Below, one piece after another: positions 1-5,723 of a DNA stretch of 7,193 nt. Source of the stretch: Syntrophothermus sp. UBA1445 (GTDB lineage Bacteria; Bacillota; Syntrophomonadia; Syntrophomonadales; DTU052); NCBI GenBank assembly GCA_002329495.1, contig DCTH01000218.1, forward strand, positions 1-7,193, read 5' to 3'. A program made the translations under genes and the position numbers. Every line of letters starts with the position of its first letter. Position 1 is the first letter of the stretch. Below the pieces are notes generated by a model. That model did no database searches. It saw nothing but the letters and a program-made list of their open reading frames with translations, and had not been told where the DNA came from.

Positions 1-230
1 CGGGGGTTAGGGTGGGCGTTCAAGGCCACATGGGATATCATCTCATGGTAGATGAACTCGTCCTGTTCCGTAGTCTGCACTGCTCCATCAAGAATCAGGG
101 CCTTGCCAAATTCCACGGTATCTACCACCTGCAGTTCCTGGAAAGGGGTCTTCTCCTGCCACAGGATCTCTTTTATCCTCCAGTGGACCCGGTAACCATT
201 CGTGTGTTTCTCTTCAAACCAAATAGCCAT
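1..230 (-). CDS. speE: Spermidine synthase (polyamine aminopropyltransferase), N-terminal part, cut by window edge
   Basis: Spermidine synthase transfers an aminopropyl group from decarboxylated S-adenosylmethionine to putrescine in the cytoplasm. Only the first 76 codons are present; the frame stays open to base 1, so the 3' end (about 200 residues in usual family members) lies outside. The protein begins MAIWFEEKHTNGYRVHWRIK. It carries the family's N-terminal beta-strand domain, with the conserved F-Q pair (residues 30-31), the V-x-T-x-E-F-G-x-x-L-x-L-D-G segment (36-49) and the Q-T-T-E-x-D-E-F-x-Y-H-E-M signature (52-64). The glycine-rich SAM-binding motif is beyond the edge. The ATG at 230-228 has a perfect AGGAGG (242-237) six bases upstream. 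It overlaps the preceding 122-residue gene by 17 bp, so it is probably cotranscribed and translationally coupled with the replication genes. Family assignment is firm. Whether the acceptor is putrescine, agmatine or another amine cannot be decided from this part. Confidence 0.93.
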   Translation of the reverse strand, partial: MAIWFEEKHTNGYRVHWRIKEILWQEKTPFQELQVVDTVEFGKALILDGAVQTTEQDEFIYHEMISHVALNAHPNP

Positions 231-582
231 CGTTATCCTCCTGTTGATTATCTAGAATCCGGGTCCTTTCCCGGATCAGTTCACCAATAACCTCGGTCAC
301 CTGTTCTTTACTCTCCGATTGTTTGAGATTGGTGCTGATAAGAGTAGCCTTGACAATCTCCTCTATTTCATGCGTTTCCGGATTCCCTTCACGCTGGGTG
401 AACTCCTCCAACAGGCGGAGAAACTCAAGGTCTTTCTGTACCACCACCAGGTCAATTATATCCAGGAGGCAATGGGCCTCCTCCGGTTTTAGCCGCCCCT
501 TAATCTGCATGGCATCGATCATACGGGCCAGTTCTGTATACCATTTTCCGGCCTGGTTCTTAAGGTTTATGATCATGGTCAC
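214..582 (-). CDS. Unrecognised 122-residue helical protein between helicase and speE
   Basis: I do not recognise this protein. It is predicted to be largely alpha-helical and charged, with no signal peptide, membrane span, cysteine cluster or nucleotide-binding motif. Residues about 8-50 and 50-80 look like amphipathic helices with regular Leu/Ile spacing (for example LLDIIDLVVVQKDLEFLRLL). The C-terminal 25 residues are polar and acidic (DNQQEDNDGYLV). The start is either GTG at 582, whose last two bases form the TGA stop of the helicase gene (GTGA overlap), or ATG at 576, preceded by a weak GGTG. Both imply translational coupling to the helicase. Its 3' end overlaps speE by 17 bp and contains the speE ribosome-binding site. 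The tight packing on both sides argues for a real gene. A helicase accessory or loader role is possible from position alone, but no sequence feature shows it; there is no Walker motif as in DnaI/DnaC. Confidence 0.75.
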   Translation of the reverse strand: MTMIINLKNQAGKWYTELARMIDAMQIKGRLKPEEAHCLLDIIDLVVVQKDLEFLRLLEEFTQREGNPETHEIEEIVKATLISTNLKQSESKEQVTEVIGELIRERTRILDNQQEDNDGYLV

Positions 583-1922
583 ACCAGCTTTGCATCCCGC
601 AGGATCTGCCGGGTCTTATCAAAATGGATCATGATATCAATCCCGCTCTTTCCATCGCGGTTCTTGTCAACTATTAGCCGGTAGTTGACATCGCGGAATT
701 TTCTTAGCTTCTCGTTCTGTTCAATCTCCTCATTGGTCACCGGGACCATCTTCAACATCAGATCACACTCATTCTTCATGCGGCGGGCACCCTGCAGGGT
801 CCCATCCTCGTTCAGTTGGACCAGACACATCACCGCGATTCCCAGGTTCTGGGCCAGCATCTTCTGAGTCTTCACAATTTGCTCCAGGATCTGCCACTCG
901 GCATAGTTGGCGGTCATCTTCTCCATGCGGCCGACATAGTCCAGGATCAACATCTTGATATTATACTGGGCCCTGAACTTGCGGGCAATGGAAATGATCT
1001 TGTCCGGGGTCAGATTAGGACAGGGGTAGGAATAGAACCCGCTGCTGCTAAGGTGCGAATATCCCTGCAGCACTTTGGAGAACTCCCCGGAGGTGAGGTC
1101 TCCGGAACGGAGTTTCTCATGCTCCACCTGGGAGAGGATTGAACCCCAGCGGAGAGCGATCTGCACCCGACTCATCTCGGTATTAAGGTACAACAGGTTC
1201 TCTTTATGCTCTATAGTCACCGCTTTGGCAGTATGAAGGGCAAAGGCGGTCTTGCCGTGCCCGGTCTGGGCACCCAGGATGATTAGATCACCAGGTTTGT
1301 ACCCCAGGGTAACATTATTCAGGGAATCAAATCCCGTAGGCAGGCCATCCAGGGGCAGGATACCCTTGTTGAGTTCATTGATCTCCTTAAAACGCAGGTA
1401 GCGGCGTTCAACCTCTTCATAGCCCAGGCTGGCCAACCCTGCAGGGGTGTCCACCTGTTCGTCATTTTCCAAAGCAGTCAGGTTGGTCAGTTCTTCCTCG
1501 GCCTCCATCAGCAGCTCTGGCACCGACTGCTGATTTTCCCGGATCTTCTGATGATAACGGCGCAGAAAGGATTCAAACTTGCGTAGCCGTGAACGGTCTT
1601 TAACCCGTCCCAGCCAGTAGGTTATGTTCTCGCCTTCAATGAAGTGTTCAGCTATGTAGGCCAGTTCCGAAATATCCTGCTGGTTCCGGAACAGATTAAG
1701 GTTCTGTGATTCCTTTAATAACTCGGCAAAGGTGGGTTTGACATCACGTTTGTAAAGCTGGCAGATCAGGGAAAACACCGTTCGGTGTAGGGGATGGTAA
1801 AAATCCTCTTCCTTTATCGAGTCATAGGCCTCGATACGTGCCTCTTCTGAATTGAGCATCCCCGACAAGACGCGGCGCTCACTCTCCAGATCTACCAGGA
1901 TTTCCTCTTGTACCTTCTGCAT
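579..1922 (-). CDS. DnaB-family replicative DNA helicase (divergent)
   Basis: Hexameric 5'-3' helicases of this family unwind DNA at replication forks. The 447-residue protein has the usual full length. The N-terminal domain (about 9-110) shows the DnaB pattern E-x-x-V-L-S-G-M-L and E-D-F-Y-H-P-L-H-R-x-V-F. After a linker, the RecA-like motor (about 185-447) begins at LPTGFDSLN. Visible motifs are Walker A GAQTGHGKT (217-225, Lys224), H1a LNTEMS with Glu249, Walker B MLILDYVG (Asp328), H3 CLVQLN (Gln369), and the arginine-finger region KNRDGKSG (420-427). These differ in detail from the common DnaB forms (GRPSMGKT, SLEMS, IDYLQLM). I chose ATG at 1922 because AAAGGTG lies 9 bases upstream; GTG at 1934 lacks a good site. 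It follows a DnaD-type gene by 44 bp and overlaps the next gene by 4 bp. It may be a second, phage-derived or accessory helicase rather than the main chromosomal one (inference). No intein is seen. Confidence 0.9.
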   Translation of the reverse strand: MQKVQEEILVDLESERRVLSGMLNSEEARIEAYDSIKEEDFYHPLHRTVFSLICQLYKRDVKPTFAELLKESQNLNLFRNQQDISELAYIAEHFIEGENITYWLGRVKDRSRLRKFESFLRRYHQKIRENQQSVPELLMEAEEELTNLTALENDEQVDTPAGLASLGYEEVERRYLRFKEINELNKGILPLDGLPTGFDSLNNVTLGYKPGDLIILGAQTGHGKTAFALHTAKAVTIEHKENLLYLNTEMSRVQIALRWGSILSQVEHEKLRSGDLTSGEFSKVLQGYSHLSSSGFYSYPCPNLTPDKIISIARKFRAQYNIKMLILDYVGRMEKMTANYAEWQILEQIVKTQKMLAQNLGIAVMCLVQLNEDGTLQGARRMKNECDLMLKMVPVTNEEIEQNEKLRKFRDVNYRLIVDKNRDGKSGIDIMIHFDKTRQILRDAKLV

Positions 1923-1935
1923 GGTGCCAGGCACC
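1923..1935. repeat. Perfect 13-bp palindrome abutting helicase start codon
   Basis: GGTGCC-A-GGCACC is a perfect inverted repeat with 6-bp arms and one central base, lying directly against the ATG of the helicase gene. In the mRNA (minus strand) five base pairs around a CUG triloop could form, and the left arm contains the GGTG part of the Shine-Dalgarno site AAAGGTG. It could therefore be an operator or a small hairpin that limits helicase translation. No second copy is seen in this window, so a dispersed repeat family cannot be judged here. Confidence 0.6.
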
Positions 1936-1966
1936 TTTCATTAGTTGAATTTCATTAATTTAAGGG

Positions 1967-3103
1967 TCATTTTCCCACCGCGGCACCTTCTTGTTTCAGA
2001 CCCGGGGGAATATAGATCTCCCTCTCTTCAGCCGGTTTTTGGGGAAGTTTAAGGGATTTATCACCTGCTTTACGCCGGGACTGGTGTTCCAGCATCTCAG
2101 CATCGACATCTTTTAGAGAGCGGATATTCTTTTCCTTCCAGTTGTTCAGGATACCATCTATGTAATCAAGCCCGCCATTCTTGGTCCGGTTGCACATGAT
2201 TTCTCCGGCCCGTTTGATCAGTTCGGAAGAAAACCCCCAGTCATACTTCCATTTATAATAAACCTTCTTGCGGGCTTCCGCAGACATGTCCAGGCCGGTA
2301 AAGTGTCCGAACTCAATCACTTCAGGGTCAAAGGCATACGATTGAGGGGGCTTATCGTCAACAAAGGTACGAAAGTAGGTCTCCATTGCTTCCAGGTTAT
2401 TGATGGAGCACTCCTTCAGTCCCGAGGCAATCTTGGTGATCTCCCGCGGGTGGTTGATATTGCGTTCAAAGCATAGTTCCAGCATACACAGGATGAACTC
2501 GGTCTTAAAGCCCAGCTCATCCATCCACTTGCGCAGCTCATTTCCCATTTTAATGGAGATCAGATTGCCAGTCTTCTGAGAAATGAAGTCTGCCACCAGC
2601 CGGAAATCCTTGCTGCCGGCTACCGAAACGTCGGGTAGCACGGTCTTGCGCCTCTCCTGCTGCAGTTCCATCTCCAACTCTTCAATTCGCTTCTCCTGCG
2701 CCTTAATCAATGCCTCATCACTGTGATAGGCGGTCTTGGCCAGACCGGGATGATCCCGCAATAATATCTCACATAGTCGGTTGTATAGTGGTTCCAGATA
2801 GATCCTGCGGGCTGCGAATTCAAGGCTCGATGATCCTTCCAAGGCGATAAGTCCTGCTTTTTCCCATTTTCCCAGTTTCCTGGACAGGCGGTTCTTTGAC
2901 ACTACCGGACATACCTGCATAACCTGTCCCACTTCAACCCCCGAATTGGTTAATGGCTTCAATTTGAAATAAGCGTAGAGAATGCCACCAAGGATACCCA
3001 GGTCTTCAGCATCCAAGTCCAACTCGGCTGCATAGGTATAGAGCATTGCAGGGATTTGTACTTGGCCCCAGCGCATGATTTCCAGGCTTGGCTCAAATTG
3101 CAT
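1967..3103 (-). CDS. DnaD/DnaB-type primosome protein (DnaD domain), helicase recruitment
   Basis: Proteins with DnaD (DDBH) domains act in Firmicute replication initiation and restart, remodelling DNA and helping load the replicative helicase. This one has 378 residues. Residues about 1-115 look like the DDBH1 winged-helix domain (DAEDLGILGGILYAYFKL, then SKNRLSRKLGKWEKAGLI as a recognition-helix segment). Residues 132-154 form a charged probable coiled coil. Residues about 166-235 look like a DDBH2-type helical domain with a degraded motif. Residues about 268-328 are a second DDBH2 domain ending in YIDGILNNW, an exact Y-x3-I-x3-W motif (Tyr314, Ile318, Trp322), the family hallmark. The tail is basic and proline-containing. 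One winged helix plus two DDBH2 units resembles Bacillus DnaB more than DnaD. ATG 3103 is chosen for GGGAGG ten bases upstream; the upstream TTG at 3163 falls inside the promoter. It is the first gene of an operon with a helicase, its expected partner. Confidence 0.88.
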   Translation of the reverse strand: MQFEPSLEIMRWGQVQIPAMLYTYAAELDLDAEDLGILGGILYAYFKLKPLTNSGVEVGQVMQVCPVVSKNRLSRKLGKWEKAGLIALEGSSSLEFAARRIYLEPLYNRLCEILLRDHPGLAKTAYHSDEALIKAQEKRIEELEMELQQERRKTVLPDVSVAGSKDFRLVADFISQKTGNLISIKMGNELRKWMDELGFKTEFILCMLELCFERNINHPREITKIASGLKECSINNLEAMETYFRTFVDDKPPQSYAFDPEVIEFGHFTGLDMSAEARKKVYYKWKYDWGFSSELIKRAGEIMCNRTKNGGLDYIDGILNNWKEKNIRSLKDVDAEMLEHQSRRKAGDKSLKLPQKPAEEREIYIPPGLKQEGAAVGK

Positions 3104-3113
3104 GTATGATGTG

Positions 3114-3119
3114 CCTCCC
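3114..3119 (-). promoter_or_regulatory. Ribosome-binding site of the DnaD-type gene
   Basis: GGGAGG lies ten bases before ATG 3103. It fixes the start at 3103 and rules out the longer TTG-initiated frame, which has no such site and would begin within the -35 element. Confidence 0.75.
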
Positions 3120-3134
3120 GAACGAAGTATGAAG

Positions 3135-3163
3135 ATTATACCACAGGGTGTAATACCCAACAA
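3135..3163 (-). promoter_or_regulatory. Sigma-A type promoter of the replication/speE operon
   Basis: A perfect TATAAT (3140-3135) is preceded directly by TGG, giving an extended -10. A weak -35, TTGTTG (3163-3158), lies 17 bases upstream. Transcription would start near 3128, giving a leader of about 25 bases before ATG 3103. The spacer holds an imperfect palindrome (plus strand GGGTGTAATACCC, 3146-3158, 4-bp outer arms), and CATGCCATG (plus strand 3171-3179, CATGGCATG) lies just upstream of the -35. Either could be a repressor site, but this is only a suggestion. Confidence 0.72.
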
Positions 3164-3220
3164 CGGTAATCATGGCATGTTTATATCGATTAACGCCGGT
3201 TAGGTTTCGCTTTCGTCAGA

Positions 3221-3268
3221 TCAAACATGGTCTTTCACGATTGCGTAAACGATACACGAGAACCACAT
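3221..3268 (-). CDS. Possible 15-residue peptide ORF, speculative
   Basis: The frame encodes MWFSCIVYAIVKDHV. Its ATG overlaps the stop of a two-codon ORF (ATG-GAA-TAA, 3276-3268) that has a perfect AGGAGG six bases upstream, so ribosomes could start there and restart on the second ATG. The N-terminal half is hydrophobic. No promoter can be placed convincingly between the terminator and this site. It may be a leader peptide, the remains of a decayed gene, or chance. Homology is unknown. Confidence 0.2.
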   Translation of the reverse strand: MWFSCIVYAIVKDHV

Positions 3269-3313
3269 TATTCCATATTAATCCTCCTACATCCCCAGTT
3301 AAGACCGGGCGAT

Positions 3314-3352
3314 AAAAAAGGAGCAAACACTCCACCCTGGTGTGTTAACTCC
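3314..3352 (-). terminator. Rho-independent terminator after the beta-CASP nuclease
   Basis: Read on the minus strand, a 14-position stem (3352-3339 with 3333-3320) closes around a 5-base loop (AGGGT). It has GGAG/CTCC at the base, ACAC/GTGT and CC/GG above, one G-T pair and two mismatches. Six T residues (3319-3314) follow immediately. It lies 76 bases past the nuclease stop and separates that gene from the replication operon. On the plus strand there is no T run after the stem, so it acts in one direction. Confidence 0.85.
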
Positions 3353-3428
3353 TATACTGACAACGGGACACCTCGCTAACAACTCACTCCCACTCACCGT
3401 AACAGACTAACTTGAGTTCCGTGCCGTT

Positions 3429-5030
3429 TTACGCGATATCAAAAACTTTTTTGGCGTCGTTCAAACGTTTTATAAACTGTTCATACTGCCCAGTCTCCCA
3501 GTTCGCCTGGAAGTGCCGGTTCAAGTCAAGACGGAATTGCAGGTAAGCCGCTTCTGCCTCCAGTGCCTGGTTCCTGGCCAAAACTGCCCTTTCAGGTTCC
3601 ACTGGCTGAACCCCTGAGCGTTCCTGCGGGGGACTGGAAAGATCAATTTCATCCAGCCAATCGGGAATGCTCACCGGAACCCCCATTTCGCTGGTGATCA
3701 GCTGCGCCAGCGCAGTCTGGGACTCTTCCTCGCCGTGGACCAGGATTATACGCTGCGGCAAAACCGCGAAATGTTTTAACCAGGCAATGATCCCGGCTTG
3801 ATCGGCATGGGCCGAGTAACCGTCAATCTGGAAAATATCGGCCTTGACCGCCACCTGTTCACCATGTATCCTTACCAGCTTCTCACCTTCCAAGAGGCAT
3901 CTCCCCAGGGTGCCCTCAGCCTGATACCCGACAAACAGGATGGTGGAATCAGGTCGCCACAGGTTGTGCTTAAGGTGGTGCTTTATCCGACCCGCATCAC
4001 ACATGCCGCTGGCCGAGATTATTATACTTCCGTTAGCTGCTTGGTTCAGACTGACAGAGTCCTCACGGGTGCGAGAGTATTGGAGATTGGGCAGCAGGAA
4101 GGGGTCCGCACCTTCCATTAACAACTGCCGGGTTTCATTATCATAGAACTCTACACTGCGCTTGAATATCTCGGTGGCGGCAATCGCCAGGGGACTGTCG
4201 ACGTAAACCTTCTGTGATGCCGGCAACTTACCTTGTTTATAGAGCAGATTGAGGTCGTAAATCAAATCCTGGGTCCTTTCCACCGCAAAAGACGGAATTA
4301 TCAGGTTGCCGCCTTTTCTCCTGGTGAATTCAATGGCTTCCAGCAGTCGATCCATGCGGGTGGTGTTGGCTTGATGCAGCCTATTTCCGTAAGTCGACTC
4401 CAGGATCACATAATCGGCGTTTTCTATATAGGTAGGATCTTTTATTATCCGCTGCCGGCTGTTGCCCAGGTCACCGCTGAAAACCAACTTGGTCCTTTTC
4501 CCGGACTCGGTTACCCAGATTTCAACGATGGCTGAGCCCAGTATGTGCCCGGCATCCCGCAGGCGGATCTCCACCTCAGGTGCGGGTTTGAAGATCTCGT
4601 CATAACCATAGGGCCGAAACTGTTCCATACACCGCTGGGCATCTTCGACAGTATAGACTGGTGTGAGCAGCGGTTTTCCGGCACGGGTCAGTTTGCGGTT
4701 TTTTCTCTCCACCTCAGATTCCTGAATGTAGGCTGAATCAGGCAGAAGAATTGTGGCCAGATCCGCAGTGGCAAAGGTGCAGTAAATCGGACCTTTGAAG
4801 CCCTGTTTACACAACTTGGGGATCAAACCGGAATGATCAATATGGGCGTGGGTTAATACCATAAAGTCAAGGCTGGCTGGGTCCATGCGGAAGGGCTGAT
4901 AGTTGCGTTCCTTGACGGAAGATTTGCCCTGGAATAGTCCACAGTCTATTGCGAATCGTACGGTGTCGGTTTCCACGATAAAAAATGAACCGGTAACGGT
5001 TCGAGCTGCGCCATGAAATGATATTTTCAT
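3429..5030 (-). CDS. Beta-CASP metallo-beta-lactamase RNA-processing nuclease (Ysh1/Cft2-like, COG1236 type)
   Basis: This family comprises zinc-dependent cytoplasmic RNA nucleases related to eukaryotic CPSF73, with exo- and/or endonuclease activity. The 533-residue protein has the full motif set: Asp29 (AIDCG), HAHIDH (61-66), His162 (GHILGS), Asp187 (SGDLG), motif A Glu211 (ESTYG), motif B His408 (GYSAHAD) and motif C His432 (VHGE). The beta-CASP domain lies between about 211 and 405, with SGMCDAGRIKHHLKH at 341-355. Residues about 465-533 are an extra helical tail. All expected metal ligands are present, so it should be active. The order of motifs fits the CPSF73/YSH1-like group rather than RNase J. 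ATG 5030 is chosen over TTG 5051 because the GGGGAGG site lies between them. It has its own promoter in the 65-bp gap and a terminator behind it, so it can be a single-gene unit. The natural RNA substrate is unknown. Confidence 0.94.
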   Translation of the reverse strand: MKISFHGAARTVTGSFFIVETDTVRFAIDCGLFQGKSSVKERNYQPFRMDPASLDFMVLTHAHIDHSGLIPKLCKQGFKGPIYCTFATADLATILLPDSAYIQESEVERKNRKLTRAGKPLLTPVYTVEDAQRCMEQFRPYGYDEIFKPAPEVEIRLRDAGHILGSAIVEIWVTESGKRTKLVFSGDLGNSRQRIIKDPTYIENADYVILESTYGNRLHQANTTRMDRLLEAIEFTRRKGGNLIIPSFAVERTQDLIYDLNLLYKQGKLPASQKVYVDSPLAIAATEIFKRSVEFYDNETRQLLMEGADPFLLPNLQYSRTREDSVSLNQAANGSIIISASGMCDAGRIKHHLKHNLWRPDSTILFVGYQAEGTLGRCLLEGEKLVRIHGEQVAVKADIFQIDGYSAHADQAGIIAWLKHFAVLPQRIILVHGEEESQTALAQLITSEMGVPVSIPDWLDEIDLSSPPQERSGVQPVEPERAVLARNQALEAEAAYLQFRLDLNRHFQANWETGQYEQFIKRLNDAKKVFDIA

Positions 5031-5038
5031 ATTTAGAT

Positions 5039-5045
5039 CCTCCCC
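5039..5045 (-). promoter_or_regulatory. Ribosome-binding site of the beta-CASP nuclease
   Basis: GGGGAGG stands eight bases before ATG 5030. It lies inside the extended TTG-initiated frame and so selects ATG 5030, which also begins exactly at the family's usual N-terminus (MKISFHGAARTVTGS). Confidence 0.8.
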
Positions 5046-5078
5046 AAACAACCTATCCTACTGCATATCTCTATCACC

Positions 5079-5106
5079 ATTATAACAGGGCAGCATTAAA
5101 CTGCAA
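5079..5106 (-). promoter_or_regulatory. Extended -10 promoter of the beta-CASP nuclease gene
   Basis: TATAAT (5084-5079) is preceded directly by TGT, an extended -10. A weak -35, TTGCAG (5106-5101), lies 16 bases upstream, inside the last codons of the upstream gene. Transcription would start near 5072 and give a leader of about 42 bases. This lets the nuclease be expressed apart from the upstream gene. Confidence 0.68.
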
Positions 5107-5569
5107 TGAATCGCTTCCGGTCCCCTTTCCTGGCCAACCCTTCCAGGCTCTGAATCATCTCGTCCAGTTCCTGGAGCATCAGGTCTTTCCGTCCGTTCCC
5201 GGCGGTTTCCGCCAGATTCTCAAAGCCAATTCGGCCCCAATCTCTGATGATATCCTCCAGGTTGTCTTCCAATGCCTCATCGTATTTGAGGTTAGTCTTT
5301 TCCAGTAGATTGTAAAACATATACTTTAACTGACTGATCTTTTGCAGTACGTCCTCAACCCGCGTTTCTTCACGTTCACACATTCTGGCGGCCTGCAGCA
5401 GACCATTATAGAGGAGGGGGTTGCTCAAGACTTGAGTTAAGAGTTCAGCACGGTATTGCCTCTGAGCGACGAACCTGAGATAGTCAAGCAGGTCGCGTTT
5501 ACCTTCCGGTCGGAGCAGGTGAAAGCACTTAAGCAGTAGGATGTCCTGGCTGGTCAGATCGGGTAACAA
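5096..5569 (-). CDS. Unrecognised helical protein, TTG start (157 residues)
   Basis: I do not recognise this protein. It is hydrophilic and predicted almost wholly alpha-helical, with no signal peptide, membrane segment or metal-binding cluster. Near the N-terminus, LLRPEGKRDLLDYLRFVAQ resembles the L-x-P-E-G-K-x-x-L-x-D-Y helical element seen in several small Firmicute proteins, but this does not define a function. A second helical stretch runs through QKISQLKYMFYNLLEKTN, followed by an acidic segment and a basic C-terminal end. No ATG or GTG is available at the 5' end. TTG 5569 has AAGGGGG seven bases upstream. TTG 5605 would add 12 residues, but its nearest good site (AAGGAG) is 19 bases away. 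The frame is closed by TAG at 5638. It lies 154 bp after the aminotransferase and 65 bp before the nuclease; whether it belongs with either is unclear. Coding status is likely but less certain than for its neighbours. Confidence 0.7.
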   Translation of the reverse strand: MLPDLTSQDILLLKCFHLLRPEGKRDLLDYLRFVAQRQYRAELLTQVLSNPLLYNGLLQAARMCEREETRVEDVLQKISQLKYMFYNLLEKTNLKYDEALEDNLEDIIRDWGRIGFENLAETAGNGRKDLMLQELDEMIQSLEGLARKGDRKRFIAV

Positions 5570-5576
5570 GCGAATT

Positions 5577-5583
5577 CCCCCTT
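5577..5583 (-). promoter_or_regulatory. Ribosome-binding site supporting the TTG 5569 start
   Basis: AAGGGGG ends seven bases before TTG 5569, a good distance, though it is one base off the AAGGAGG consensus. It favours this start over TTG 5605. Confidence 0.45.
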
Positions 5584-5666
5584 GATAGCGTAATCCTTTT
5601 ATCAAGAAGGATTCGCGTTTCCCTCTCCTTATCCTCTATCCAATAATCTCCTTCTTGCTTGTATTT

Positions 5667-5697
5667 AGCAGGGTTTTCGAGCTTTTTCACACCTGCT
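5667..5697. repeat. Inverted repeat in the gap after the aminotransferase
   Basis: AGCAGG (5667-5672) and CCTGCT (5692-5697) form 6-bp arms around a 19-base A/T-rich loop. The right arm also overlaps a second, competing 5-bp pair, CACCT/AGGTG (plus strand 5691-5695 and 5705-5709). No T run follows on the minus strand, so it is not a standard terminator. It may be a weak RNA structure or chance. Confidence 0.3.
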
Positions 5698-5723
5698 GGC
5701 AAGAGGTGACAGACCCGGATAAA

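Larger units (their letters stand above)
3164..3428. other. 265-bp intergenic region with terminator and orphan translation start
   Basis: No convincing gene lies between the nuclease stop and the DnaD-type gene. On the minus strand the region holds the terminator at 3314-3352, then a perfect AGGAGG (3288-3283) six bases before ATG at 3276. That ATG begins only ATG-GAA-TAA. The TAA overlaps a second ATG (TAATG, 3268), opening a 15-codon frame to 3221. The rest, 3164-3220, has no recognisable structure apart from CATGGCATG near the operon promoter. I see no tRNA or known riboswitch consensus. Confidence 0.6.

Noticed and set aside
1943..1963. Direct repeat TAATGAAA, twice with 13-bp spacing, before the helicase
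   Set aside because: Two 8-bp copies in an A/T-rich 44-bp gap are too few and too simple to call iterons or a replication origin.
3104..3163. Longer N-terminus for the DnaD-type protein from TTG 3163
   Set aside because: The extra 20 codons coincide with the -35, extended -10 and Shine-Dalgarno sequences, and the family-like N-terminus starts at ATG 3103.
579..3163. Intact prophage replication module
   Set aside because: A DnaD-type gene plus helicase is common in phages, but no integrase, repressor, terminase or structural gene is visible and the next gene is speE. A phage origin in the past remains possible, but an intact prophage is not supported.
3181..3225. Cyclic-di-GMP riboswitch suggested by a GACGAAAGCGAAACC-like stretch on the minus strand
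   Set aside because: The resemblance to the conserved ACGCAAAGCC element is partial, the partner conserved segments and pairing stems are missing, and the operon promoter lies downstream, so it would not be in that transcript.
3320..3345. T-box riboswitch suggested by AGGGTGGA in the minus-strand hairpin
   Set aside because: Only the short AGGGTGG core matches. There is no ACCGCG extension, no competing antiterminator, no specifier stem-loop, and the next gene is not an aminoacyl-tRNA synthetase or amino-acid gene. It is simply part of the terminator stem.
5031..5051. Longer N-terminus for the beta-CASP nuclease from TTG 5051
   Set aside because: The extension contains the GGGGAGG ribosome-binding site of ATG 5030 and adds nothing conserved.
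5691..5709. Terminator of the aminotransferase from the CACCT/AGGTG hairpin
   Set aside because: The stem has only five base pairs, the loop is nine bases, and no T run follows on the minus strand.
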